Assembly (NCBI GenBank): GCA_002293545.1
Contig: DBDL01000180.1
Location: 1 to 8,697, forward strand
Origin: Lachnoclostridium sp. UBA933
GTDB taxonomy: Bacteria; Bacillota; Clostridia; Lachnospirales; Lachnospiraceae
DNA: 8,697 bases
Reading direction: 5' to 3'
Numbering within the stretch: position 1 is the first letter of the stretch; each line of letters starts with the position of its first letter. A program made the position numbers and the translations under genes. This document shows, in pieces, positions 1-7,128 of this stretch. Below the pieces are notes generated by a model. The model did not search any database, was not told where the DNA came from, and saw nothing but the letters and a program-made list of their open reading frames with translations.

Positions 1-2
1 GG

Positions 3-941
3 ATGGAACGGCATCGCAATCATCGGTTTTACTTTCGACAAGTCAACCTCAACCACACCGTCATAATAAGCAATCCCGTCCGGCTCCATCTGTTTGAAGT
101 CCCCGCTTCTTCCGTGGATTTCATAGAAGTCTTTTATATTGTCATCTGTTTTCCATATGGAGGAAAGACAAGTCGTTTCCGTCGTCATGACATCAATACC
201 AATCCGGAAATCCGTACTCAATTCCCTGATACCGTCACCGATAAATTCCATGACCTTATTATTGACATATCCGTTTTCAAAGACGGCTCCGATAACCGCC
301 AATGCCACATCCTGCGGTCCGACTCCTTTTTCCGGCTTTCCGGTCAAGTGAACTGCCACTACGCCCGGCATCGGTATGTCATACGTTTTTTTCAGCAGCT
401 GTTTGACAAGCTCCGGTCCCCCCTCGCCGATTGCCATTGTCCCAAGAGCGCCGTAACGGGTATGGCTGTCGGAGCCAAGCAGCATACTTCCCCCCGCCGC
501 CAGCATCTCACGCGCAAACTGGTGAATGACCGCCTGATGCGGAGGCACATAAATGCCGCCGTATTTTTTCGCACAGGAAAGCCCGAACATGTGATCATCT
601 TCATTGATTGTTCCGCCTACCGCACAAAGACTGTTATGGCAATTTGTCAGTGCATACGGAATCGGAAATTCTTCTAACCCCGACGCCCTTGCCGTTTGCA
701 GAATACCCACAAACGTAATATCATGGGAAGTCAGCTTATCAAACTTGATTTTGAGCTGATTCATATTGTCCGAGGTATTATGTGCCTCTAATATTTTATA
801 AGCCATTGTTCCTTTGGCTGCTTCGTTTTTATTGGTCCGAACCCCTGTTTTACTCTCAACTGCCCGGACAGCCTCCCCGGTGTCCGGAATCAGTTCTTTT
901 CCGTTAATAAAATACGCACCGTTTTGATATAATCGAATCAT
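3..941 (-). CDS. Aconitase-family hydratase, N-terminal part (runs off left edge)
   Basis: The first 313 residues are present and the frame stays open to the window edge, so the C-terminal half is missing. The start is the ATG at 941, with AGGAGG seven bases upstream. Visible aconitase-superfamily marks are NCHNSLC at residues 100-106, the substrate-loop motif SDSHT at 157-161, and TTETTC with Cys258, which sits where the first of three 4Fe-4S cysteine ligands is expected. The other two ligands would lie beyond the edge. Members of this superfamily interconvert hydroxy acids by dehydration and rehydration using the cluster. The sequence resembles the roughly 750-residue proteins usually labelled only 'hydratase' in Clostridia; whether the substrate is citrate/isocitrate or another hydroxy acid cannot be told from here. 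It is cytosolic, with no signal peptide. It is divergent from pyrB and has its own promoter. Family confidence is high; substrate confidence is low. Confidence 0.88.
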   Translation of the reverse strand, partial: MIRLYQNGAYFINGKELIPDTGEAVRAVESKTGVRTNKNEAAKGTMAYKILEAHNTSDNMNQLKIKFDKLTSHDITFVGILQTARASGLEEFPIPYALTNCHNSLCAVGGTINEDDHMFGLSCAKKYGGIYVPPHQAVIHQFAREMLAAGGSMLLGSDSHTRYGALGTMAIGEGGPELVKQLLKKTYDIPMPGVVAVHLTGKPEKGVGPQDVALAVIGAVFENGYVNNKVMEFIGDGIRELSTDFRIGIDVMTTETTCLSSIWKTDDNIKDFYEIHGRSGDFKQMEPDGIAYYDGVVEVDLSKVKPMIAMPFH

Positions 942-972
942 TCCTTTTCCTCCTGAATAAAGTGTAGATTTT

Positions 973-1001
973 ATTATACTTGTTTTCATAAAATAATGCA
1001 A
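973..1001 (-). promoter_or_regulatory. Sigma-A-type promoter of the hydratase gene
   Basis: Read on the minus strand, TTGCAT (1001-996), a 17-base spacer and a perfect TATAAT (978-973) form a near-consensus promoter. Transcription would start near 966, giving a leader of about 25 bases that contains the AGGAGG site. Sequence evidence only. Confidence 0.72.
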
Positions 1002-1004
1002 ATT

Positions 1005-1037
1005 TTGTTTGTAATCAAATCCGAAGTATAGTAGAAT
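1005..1037 (+). promoter_or_regulatory. Probable promoter region of pyrBI
   Basis: Two overlapping candidates are present: TTGTTT (1005-1010), 16 bases, TATAGT (1027-1032); and TTGTAA (1009-1014), 17 bases, TAGAAT (1032-1037). Either would give a leader of about 65 bases before pyrB. The -35 elements of this promoter and of the divergent hydratase promoter are only 3 to 7 bases apart. The leader shows no terminator/antiterminator pair of the kind used by PyrR, so attenuation is not evident. Confidence 0.5.
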
Positions 1038-1106
1038 AAATAATAATCGTAATATTGTACAAGTGATTGTGTCAGCAGAAAATGGCAGAAATCAAAGGGG
1101 GTTCGT

Positions 1107-2027
1107 ATGAAACATGTGATAAATGCTTTGGATTTTACCGTAGAGGAAATTGATGAATTGATTGCCATTGCAGAGGATATTATGATGTACCCTGATAAGT
1201 ATTCCGAGGTCTGCAAGGGCAAAAAACTTGCCACCTGTTTCTATGAGCCGAGTACGAGAACCAGACTTAGTTTTGAGTCCGCTATGCTCAGCCTGGGCGG
1301 AAGCGTTCTCGGATTTTCCTCCGGCGAATCCAGTTCTGCCGCAAAAGGGGAAAGCGTTGCGGATACCATTCGTATGATTTCCTGTTATGCCGATATTTGT
1401 GCCATGAGGCATCCGAAAGAGGGCGCGCCCTTTGTTGCCGCTTCCTATTCTTCTATCCCTGTCATCAATGCCGGTGACGGCGGTCACAACCATCCGACCC
1501 AGACCCTGACCGATTTATTGACAATCAAAAACTTAAAGGGACGATTCAGCCATCTGACCGTCGGCTTCTGCGGTGACTTGAAATTCGGACGCACCGTTCA
1601 TTCCCTGATCGACGCCTTGGTTCGTTATAATGATATAAAATTTATCATGATTTCCCCGAAAGAATTGGAAATACCGGACTACCTCAGGAAAGAGGTACTC
1701 GACGCCCGCGGAACGGAGTACCGGGAAGTGAATATTTTGGAAGATGTGATGCCGGAACTGGATTTATTGTATATGACGCGTGTACAACAGGAACGGTTCT
1801 TTAACGAAGAAGATTATATCCGTCTGAAAGACAGCTTTATTCTTGACAATAAGAAAATGTCACTTGCCAAAGAGGATATGTTTATTTTACATCCGCTTCC
1901 GAGGGTCAATGAAATTGCCGTGGAAGTAGACAGCGACCCAAGGGCAGTTTATTTTAAGCAGGCAAAATACGGCGTTTATATCCGTATGGCGTTGATTATG
2001 AAACTATTGGAGGTGGTTCCGTGTTAA
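1107..2027 (+). CDS. pyrB: Aspartate carbamoyltransferase, catalytic chain
   Basis: Catalyses carbamoyl phosphate + L-aspartate to N-carbamoyl-L-aspartate, the committed step of de novo pyrimidine synthesis, in the cytosol. The 306-residue length is normal for the family. Key motifs are all intact: STRTR at 49-53 (carbamoyl-phosphate binding), the SSSAAKGES loop at 75-83 with the active-site lysine (80), RHP at 101-103, [11 protein letters not shown] at 127-137 and HPLPR at 262-266 (aspartate and phosphate contacts). AAAGGGGG lies at 1094-1101, five bases before the ATG. The last 7 bases overlap pyrI, so the two chains are translationally coupled and expected to assemble into the c6r6 holoenzyme. 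It is divergent from the hydratase gene. Nothing looks damaged or foreign. Confidence 0.97.
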   Translation: MKHVINALDFTVEEIDELIAIAEDIMMYPDKYSEVCKGKKLATCFYEPSTRTRLSFESAMLSLGGSVLGFSSGESSSAAKGESVADTIRMISCYADICAMRHPKEGAPFVAASYSSIPVINAGDGGHNHPTQTLTDLLTIKNLKGRFSHLTVGFCGDLKFGRTVHSLIDALVRYNDIKFIMISPKELEIPDYLRKEVLDARGTEYREVNILEDVMPELDLLYMTRVQQERFFNEEDYIRLKDSFILDNKKMSLAKEDMFILHPLPRVNEIAVEVDSDPRAVYFKQAKYGVYIRMALIMKLLEVVPC

Positions 2028-2443
2028 ATATCGGCGGTTTAAAACAAGGTGTTGTCATTGACCATATCAAAGCGGGCGGCGCAATGGAAATCTATCGTTA
2101 TCTGAATCTGGAAAAGCTGGATTGCAGTGTCGCAATTATAAAAAATGCAAAAAGCAAAAAAATGGGCAAAAAAGACATTATCAAGATTGAAGGTCCGCTG
2201 ACGATTGATTTGGAAGTGCTCGGCGTTTTGGATCATACACTGACGATTAATATTATCAAAAATGATGAAATCGTTGAAAAGAAAACCCTGACTCTTCCGG
2301 AGCTTGTCACGAATATTATTAAATGTAAAAATCCGCGCTGTATTACGGCGGCCGAACAGGGGCTTCCCCATAAGTTTAAATTGACAAACCGCGAAAACCG
2401 GGTTTACCGCTGTGTGTATTGCGAACAGAAGTTTAAAGGGTGA
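2021..2443 (+). CDS. pyrI: Aspartate carbamoyltransferase, regulatory chain
   Basis: This is the allosteric subunit that binds nucleotides (CTP/ATP in the well-studied enzymes) and holds the catalytic trimers together through a zinc domain. The product is 140 residues, slightly shorter than the E. coli chain (about 153). The nucleotide-binding half carries VVIDHI (11-16) and the KKDIIKIEG lysine-rich strand (50-58). The zinc site is complete: Cys102 and Cys107 (CX4C), then Cys131 and Cys134 (CX2C). The start is GTG at 2021, chosen because GGAGG (2009-2013) is seven bases upstream, inside the end of pyrB. The gene overlaps pyrB by 7 bp. It is convergent with the GTPase-nuclease gene, with 45 bp between the stop codons and no clear intrinsic terminator. 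Confidence 0.96.
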   Translation: MLNIGGLKQGVVIDHIKAGGAMEIYRYLNLEKLDCSVAIIKNAKSKKMGKKDIIKIEGPLTIDLEVLGVLDHTLTINIIKNDEIVEKKTLTLPELVTNIIKCKNPRCITAAEQGLPHKFKLTNRENRVYRCVYCEQKFKG

Positions 2444-2488
2444 TCGTTTGCCGTATCATGGATTTGAAATACCAAAATAATGATTTTT

Positions 2489-5068
2489 TTATCCATTCCA
2501 AAGCCCCGGCTTCGCTTTATACTCCGTCTTTGCCCGTTCAACAGCACTTTCAATTTCATGTTTCAACTCTCTGGCAGACAATAAATATCCGCCGGAACCC
2601 CGGACCATAATCTGCTGCAGTCCATCGGAGGTGGCAACGGTGATGCGGTATTTTTTAATATTCTCAAGAACAAATTTTTCGATATACTGATCTGCCGTCT
2701 GGGCTTCTCCCGTAAACAGCATGTCTATATTTTGACGGGAGATGAGTTTTTCTGACCCCCCCTTGACACGATAGGCATCAAACACAATTAGTATCCGGCA
2801 TTTTTTCACCCCCTGATAGTTACTGAGAATGTCTGACAGCTTCATTCTGGCACCGTCCATATTGCCGTCGGAAAGCTCTTTCAGCTCCGGCCATGCATGG
2901 ATGATATTATATCCGTCCACAAGAAGGTATTCCTCTTTCGGCGGCTGGTTCTTCTGCTTATCCGAACCGGTCCGATAATAGCTTTCCCGTGATGATTCCC
3001 TCTTCTTCCAGCCCGATTTCTTTCCCCTGTTCGCATAAAAGGTTCTGTTAAAAATATCGTCGATTTCATCAAAATCCATCCACTCCCCGTCATCTGCGGG
3101 AGCCGGAGGGGATATCACTTTTCCTGATAATTCTTCCTTTTCCTTCCGGTAAGCCTCCACATGCATATAGTCCTTTACCTTGTCCCAGCCGACGGAAAAG
3201 CTTTCCCCGTGCGAACAGAATACCGAACCGGCAGGGTTCCCGACATCCCTCTCCGAATCATACCCCATCTTTTCTATGATTTCTTCTTCATTATGACATG
3301 GTTTATATCCCTCCAGGACACAAACCAACCGTCCGCTTCCTTTCGTATATGCGGCAACTTCCTTTTGATAATTTCTCATGGTGACAACCGGTACACTTCC
3401 AATCAGTACCGCTGTTTCATTGGAAATATTGGATATTTTACAGGTTCCTTTCATTCTTTCGACATCTGTCATTGCCCGGCCAAGCATTTTTTCGGGAAGT
3501 TCCAACTGAAAGGAGTAATACGGCTCCAATAAAACCGATTCGGCTTCTTTCAAACCCTGACGCACCGCCCGGTAAGCAGCCGCCCTGAAATCACCGCCTT
3601 CTGTATGTTTGTTGTGCGCCCTGCCGGAAACAACTGTGATTTTCATATCCGTAACGTCAGACCCGGTCAGCACTCCCTTATGGTTCTTTTCCTTTAGATG
3701 AGTGAGTATCAGTCTTTGCCAGTTTCTGCTTAACACGTCCGTACTGCAAACCGAATCAAAGACAAGCCCGCTTTCGGATTCGAGCGGTTCCAATAAAAGA
3801 TGCACCTCGGCGTAATGCCGCAGCGGTTCAAAATGACCGACTCCCTCTACGGTGTTTGCAATCGTTTCCCGGTACACAATCTGTTCCATACCGAAATCCA
3901 CCAAAATACCATAACGTTCCTCTATCAGATATTTCAGTATTTCAATCTGTACTTCACCCATAATCTGTACTTGAATCTCTTGTGTCTGTTCATTCCATGA
4001 AACATGAAGCGCCGGCTCTTCCTCTTCTATTTGACGCAGCTTCGGTATCATCGCCTTGGCATCGGTATCTTCCGGTAAAATAACCTGATAAGACAAAACA
4101 GGCTCTAATATGGCTTGATCGTTATCCCTTTCAAATCCGAATCCCTCTCCCGGTTTTGACATGCCGCAGCCGGTCAAAGCACATATCGTTCCCGCCTCTG
4201 CCTCCTCCGCCGATTCAAAATCATTGCCGGAATAGAAACGAATCTGATTTACTTTTTCGTCTGGGCTTCCGTTCGATAAAATGTCTTTTACTTTTAATCT
4301 CCCGCCTGTCAATTTTATATGGGTAAGACGATTTCCCTGCCCGTCCCTTGTTATTTTAAATACCCTTGCCCCAAAATCATCGGGATACTCCGGTATTGTC
4401 ATATATTTTTCAATGCATCTCAGCAGATTTCCAATCCCCTCCATGCGCAAAGCGGAACCAAAAAAACAGGGAAAAACCGTTCTCTCCCTGACGGCTTCTT
4501 TTATCTGATGCACCTCAATGCTCCCCTTTTTTAAAAAGGTATTCATCATTTCTTCATTGCACATGGCTAATTTGTCATAAAAATCAACGGTCTTTCCCCT
4601 GCCGAAATCAATACAGCCGTCGCTCAGCCTTGCGGATAACTCTTTTGACAATGCTTCTTGATCCGCCAAATCCCGGTCCATTTTATTCACAAAGATAAAT
4701 ACGGGAATCCGGTAGTAATCCAACAGCCACCATAATGTCCTTGTATGTCCCTGTACCCCGTCCGTGCCGTCAATAACTAAGATGGCATAATCCAGTACCT
4801 GAAGCGTCCTTTCCATTTCCGCTGAAAAATCCGCATGACCCGGTGTATCCAATAATGTCACTTGAAAATGAGCCAGATTAAAAATTGCCTGCTTTGAAAA
4901 AATGGTAATTCCTCTTGATCTCTCCAGATGATGGTGGTCCAAAAAAGTATTTTGATGGTCTACCCGTCCTAATTTTCCGATTTCACCGCTCCGGTATAAG
5001 ATTCCTTCCGACAGCGTTGTCTTGCCGGCATCGACATGGGCGATTACTCCCACGGTAAGCTTATTCAT
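2489..5068 (-). CDS. Tet(M)/EF-G-like translational GTPase fused to a C-terminal NYN (YacP/Rae1-like) nuclease domain
   Basis: 859 residues when counted from the ATG at 5068. An in-frame GTG at 5077 is possible, but AGGG (5084-5081) lies only three bases from it; starting at MNKLTVG fits the family better. The GTP-binding motifs are AHVDAGKT (10-17), RGITI (52-56), DTPGH (74-78), NKMD (128-131) and GSA (204-206). Domains II-V follow to about residue 650 and align with ribosomal protection proteins, which are about 640 residues in all. The domain IV tip reads GRAHNKHTEGGDF (482-494), not the YSPVST of Tet(M). A charged linker (about 652-711) has an acidic-aromatic patch followed by a basic stretch. 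Residues 714-859 are a NYN/PIN-like domain starting LLVDGYN, with acidic residues Asp718, Asp764, Asp793 and Asp815 matching the metal-binding pattern; the closest match I recall is B. subtilis YacP (Rae1), a ribosome-associated mRNA endonuclease. Inferred role: ribosome-directed GTPase bearing a nuclease. True tetracycline resistance is unlikely. Confidence 0.9.
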   Translation of the reverse strand: MNKLTVGVIAHVDAGKTTLSEGILYRSGEIGKLGRVDHQNTFLDHHHLERSRGITIFSKQAIFNLAHFQVTLLDTPGHADFSAEMERTLQVLDYAILVIDGTDGVQGHTRTLWWLLDYYRIPVFIFVNKMDRDLADQEALSKELSARLSDGCIDFGRGKTVDFYDKLAMCNEEMMNTFLKKGSIEVHQIKEAVRERTVFPCFFGSALRMEGIGNLLRCIEKYMTIPEYPDDFGARVFKITRDGQGNRLTHIKLTGGRLKVKDILSNGSPDEKVNQIRFYSGNDFESAEEAEAGTICALTGCGMSKPGEGFGFERDNDQAILEPVLSYQVILPEDTDAKAMIPKLRQIEEEEPALHVSWNEQTQEIQVQIMGEVQIEILKYLIEERYGILVDFGMEQIVYRETIANTVEGVGHFEPLRHYAEVHLLLEPLESESGLVFDSVCSTDVLSRNWQRLILTHLKEKNHKGVLTGSDVTDMKITVVSGRAHNKHTEGGDFRAAAYRAVRQGLKEAESVLLEPYYSFQLELPEKMLGRAMTDVERMKGTCKISNISNETAVLIGSVPVVTMRNYQKEVAAYTKGSGRLVCVLEGYKPCHNEEEIIEKMGYDSERDVGNPAGSVFCSHGESFSVGWDKVKDYMHVEAYRKEKEELSGKVISPPAPADDGEWMDFDEIDDIFNRTFYANRGKKSGWKKRESSRESYYRTGSDKQKNQPPKEEYLLVDGYNIIHAWPELKELSDGNMDGARMKLSDILSNYQGVKKCRILIVFDAYRVKGGSEKLISRQNIDMLFTGEAQTADQYIEKFVLENIKKYRITVATSDGLQQIMVRGSGGYLLSARELKHEIESAVERAKTEYKAKPGLWNG

Positions 5069-5180
5069 CTCTATCACAATCCCTATCTATTGCATTGAAC
5101 AAAATTTAACGTAAAATAATGAGAGTTATTTTCTGATAAGACGATTTTATGCAAAATAAGACACCGTTACGCAAATTTCT

Positions 5181-5200
5181 TGTAAAAAATTCATTTTACA
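5181..5200. repeat. Inverted repeat TGTAAAA-N6-TTTTACA, operator-like
   Basis: Perfect 7-bp arms (5181-5187 and 5194-5200) are separated by AATTCA. The repeat ends two bases before the -35 of the rightward RNA promoter and lies about 20-40 bases into the predicted leader of the leftward GTPase-nuclease transcript. It could be a binding site for a dimeric regulator or a weak AU-rich RNA hairpin. I do not recognise a specific regulator consensus, and AT-rich DNA makes chance repeats more likely. Confidence 0.45.
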
Positions 5201-5202
5201 TC

Positions 5203-5231
5203 TTGCAATAGTTTAAATTTTGTAGTATTAT
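5203..5231 (+). promoter_or_regulatory. Sigma-A-type promoter of the candidate small RNA
   Basis: TTGCAA (5203-5208), exactly 17 bases, then TATTAT (5226-5231); transcription would start at about 5238. No plus-strand gene follows, only the terminated RNA, which is why I read it as an sRNA promoter. Confidence 0.65.
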
Positions 5232-5256
5232 ATAAATGAGCAGCTAATAGCTGCAA
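5227..5256 (-). promoter_or_regulatory. Probable promoter of the GTPase-nuclease gene, overlapping the sRNA promoter
   Basis: On the minus strand, TTGCAG (5256-5251), 18 bases, then a perfect TATAAT (5232-5227). The start would be near 5220, leaving a leader of about 150 bases. The -10 shares five of its six positions with the plus-strand promoter's -10, so RNA polymerase could occupy only one orientation at a time. Its -35 falls inside the small RNA's first stem-loop. Confidence 0.5.
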
Positions 5257-5308
5257 CTCTATTAGCTCTCTATTATACATTTTTATTCCTTTATTAGTGA
5301 GCTGCAAC
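5249..5308 (+). repeat. Direct repeat AGCTGCAAC (two copies inside the candidate RNA)
   Basis: Copies at 5249-5257 and 5300-5308 are identical over nine bases. Both are complementary to GTTGCAGCT at 5324-5332, the 3' arm of the terminator, so copy 1 could compete with copy 2. Copy 1 also contains the -35 of the minus-strand promoter, which is an alternative reason for its sequence. Confidence 0.7.
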
Positions 5309-5339
5309 GGTCCCTATCATACCGTTGCAGCTGTTTTTT
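5300..5339 (+). terminator. Strong intrinsic terminator facing right
   Basis: A perfect 12-bp stem, AGCTGCAACGGT (5300-5311) with ACCGTTGCAGCT (5321-5332), a nine-base loop, and TTTTTT at 5334-5339. In the other direction the hairpin is followed by CACTAATAAA rather than a U-run, so it is built for plus-strand transcription. No plus-strand protein gene precedes it. Confidence 0.88.
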
Positions 5340-5398
5340 AATTGATTCGGATGTTTTTTTCCGGAGCAAGGTTACAGGAATCAGTTTTCAAACACACC

Positions 5399-7066
5399 TT
5401 AAAACAATCCGGTAATTTCTCCGTTTACTACGTCAATTCCTTCCGCCGCCGGTTTTTTTGGCAAGCCCGGCATTGTCATGACCGTACCGGTAATCGCTAC
5501 GATAAATCCGGCTCCGGCAGATATATAGACATCACGGACATTCACGGTAAAATCCTTTGGACAACCAAGTTTTTTCGGGTCGTCGGAAAGGGAATATTGA
5601 TTTTTTGCCATACATACGGGCGTATTTCCAAAACCCAAATCTTCTAAACGGAGGATTTCTTTTTCTGCCGCCGCTTCATAGGTGACATCTGCCGCTCCGT
5701 AGATTTCCCCGGCAATTGTCCCAATTTTTTCTTTGATTGACCGGTCCGTATCATATAACGGTGCAAACCTGCTTTCTTTTTCTTCTGCGGTCTTTACTAC
5801 TTTTCCGGCAAGTTCCTCCCCGCCTTTTCCTCCTTGTCCCCAAACATCGGCAATGGCAAATTCACAGCCCTTTGCTTCACAGAAATTTTTCACATACGCA
5901 AGCTCTGCCTCCGTATCAGCAGAAAAACGGTTGCAGGCAACAACGCACGGCACGCCAAACTTCCTGATATTTTCTATATGTTTTTCTAAGTTTTTTATTC
6001 CTTTTTTTAAGGCTTCTAAGTTCTCCTGATTCCATTCTGATTTGGGAACGCCCCCGTTATATTTCAATGCCCGTACCGTGGCTACCAAAACAATGGCATC
6101 CGGTTTTAGTCCCGCGGCACGGCACTTGATATCCATAAACTTTTCTGCCCCTAAGTCCGCACCGAATCCTGCCTCGGTGATGCAATAGTCCCCCAGCTTC
6201 AATGCCATACGGGTTGCCCGTATACTGTTGCAGCCATGAGCGATATTGGCAAACGGTCCGCCGTGTATGAGTGCCGGTGTATGTTCGAGCGTTTGGATCA
6301 TATTAGGACGAACCGCGTCTTTTAGTAACGCCGCCATGGCACCGACTGCCTTGAGCTGTCCTGCCGTAACCGGTTCTCCTGTATCGGAATATGCGGCAAT
6401 GATTTTTCCGAGGCGTGACTTTAAATCCTCCATATCTTCCGCCAAACATAGTATTGCCATGATTTCAGATGCAACCGAAATCATAAAATGATCTTCTCTT
6501 GTCACTCCGTCCGCTTTGCGCCCAAGACCGACGACAACATTCCGCAGGACACGGTCATTCATATCCAGACAGCGTTTCCAGACAATCTGTTTGGTGTCGA
6601 TATGAAGGGCATTCCCCTGCTGGATATGATTATCAAGCATTGCCGCCAATAAGTTATTTGCCGATGTAATCGCATGAAAATCCCCGGTAAAATGCAGGTT
6701 CAAATCATCCATCGGAACGACTTGTGCATAGCCGCCGCCTGCCGCACCGCCTTTGATGCCAAAACACGGTCCCAGCGAAGGCTCACGCAACGCAATGACG
6801 CAATTCTTCCCGATCCGGTTCATCGACTGTCCCAGACCGACGGTAATGGTTGTCTTGCCCTCTCCTGCCGGTGTCGGATTGATTGCCGTGACAAGTATGA
6901 GCTTTCCGTCCGGACGGTCTTTTACTTTCTCCCATAGTTCATCGGTAACTTTCGCCTTGTATTTTCCGTAACAGTCCAACTCATCCTCTTTGATACCGAC
7001 CGTTTCCGCCACCTCGCGAATATGCTTCAGCTTTGCCTCCTGTGCAATTTCAATATCTGATTTCAT
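5399..7066 (-). CDS. fhs: Formate-tetrahydrofolate ligase (10-formyl-THF synthetase)
   Basis: Catalyses formate + ATP + tetrahydrofolate to 10-formyl-THF + ADP + phosphate, feeding one-carbon units to purines, formyl-Met and, in acetogens, the methyl branch of the Wood-Ljungdahl pathway. Counted from the ATG at 7066 it has 555 residues, the usual family length. Motifs: the nucleotide-binding loop [10 protein letters not shown] (64-73), [14 protein letters not shown] (99-112), [10 protein letters not shown] (124-133), the FTHFS signature around [16 protein letters not shown] (267-282), and [12 protein letters not shown] (328-339). The frame could be extended 22 codons upstream, but that stretch is not FTHFS-like, and GGAGAGGGG lies 11 bases before the 7066 ATG. 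It is 62 bp downstream of the channel gene with no terminator between, so it probably belongs to the same operon. The window does not show whether the host is acetogenic. Confidence 0.96.
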   Translation of the reverse strand: MKSDIEIAQEAKLKHIREVAETVGIKEDELDCYGKYKAKVTDELWEKVKDRPDGKLILVTAINPTPAGEGKTTITVGLGQSMNRIGKNCVIALREPSLGPCFGIKGGAAGGGYAQVVPMDDLNLHFTGDFHAITSANNLLAAMLDNHIQQGNALHIDTKQIVWKRCLDMNDRVLRNVVVGLGRKADGVTREDHFMISVASEIMAILCLAEDMEDLKSRLGKIIAAYSDTGEPVTAGQLKAVGAMAALLKDAVRPNMIQTLEHTPALIHGGPFANIAHGCNSIRATRMALKLGDYCITEAGFGADLGAEKFMDIKCRAAGLKPDAIVLVATVRALKYNGGVPKSEWNQENLEALKKGIKNLEKHIENIRKFGVPCVVACNRFSADTEAELAYVKNFCEAKGCEFAIADVWGQGGKGGEELAGKVVKTAEEKESRFAPLYDTDRSIKEKIGTIAGEIYGAADVTYEAAAEKEILRLEDLGFGNTPVCMAKNQYSLSDDPKKLGCPKDFTVNVRDVYISAGAGFIVAITGTVMTMPGLPKKPAAEGIDVVNGEITGLF

Positions 7067-7128
7067 ACTGATTGAATCCCCTCTCCATACTGGTTTATAA
7101 TAGATTGATCTTTTTGGGACAAAGACCA

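Larger units (their letters stand above)
5238..5339 (+). ncRNA. Candidate small RNA of about 100 nt
   Basis: An isolated transcription unit: promoter at 5203-5231, predicted start near 5238 and an intrinsic terminator ending at 5339. The first structure is a stem-loop with GAG (5238-5240) pairing CTC (5268-5270), a bulged C5241, and 9 bp formed by AGCTAATAG (5242-5250) with CTATTAGCT (5259-5267). It presents an eight-base loop, CUGCAACU. An unpaired AU-rich stretch (5271-5298) separates it from the terminator. The loop sequence recurs in the terminator's 5' arm and is complementary to the 3' arm, so an alternative fold is possible. The only ATG near the start opens a three-codon frame, so it is not an obvious mRNA. 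The RNA is antisense to any read-through from fhs into the gene on the left. It matches no RNA family I recognise. Confidence 0.6.
5078..5398. other. Gene-free 321-bp region between fhs and the GTPase-nuclease gene
   Basis: No convincing protein gene lies here. From left to right it holds the AT-rich leader of the leftward GTPase-nuclease gene (to about 5220), an inverted repeat (5181-5200), two opposing promoters that share a -10 region (5203-5256), a candidate small RNA read rightward (about 5238-5339) ending in an intrinsic terminator (5300-5339), and about 60 bp after the terminator that form the 3' flank of fhs. In that last stretch I see no terminator facing leftward, so fhs may read through or be stopped by the reverse face of the 5300-5332 hairpin. 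Confidence 0.7.

Noticed and set aside
3..677. Long plus-strand open frame of 224 codons opposite the hydratase
   Set aside because: It is antisense to a gene with clear aconitase motifs, its translation resembles no family, and it has no ribosome binding site.
2458..2496. ATGGAT ... ATCCAT inverted repeat near a T-run, as a terminator between pyrI and the convergent gene
   Set aside because: It has only a 6-bp AT-rich stem with a 27-base loop, and the T-run lies inside the loop rather than after the stem.
2489..5068. Acquired tetracycline-resistance gene on a mobile element
   Set aside because: No transposase, integrase or repeat flanks it; it is longer than Tet(M), carries a NYN domain and lacks the YSPVST tip. 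It looks like a resident gene.
5238..5339. Riboswitch or attenuator controlling a downstream gene
   Set aside because: No plus-strand protein gene follows within the window; frames to the right are shadows of fhs. A stand-alone RNA fits better.
7067..7128. Possible separate fhs promoter (TATTAT before the start)
   Set aside because: No acceptable -35 lies 16-18 bases upstream; the best candidate is CTTTGT. Read-through from the channel gene is the simpler reading.
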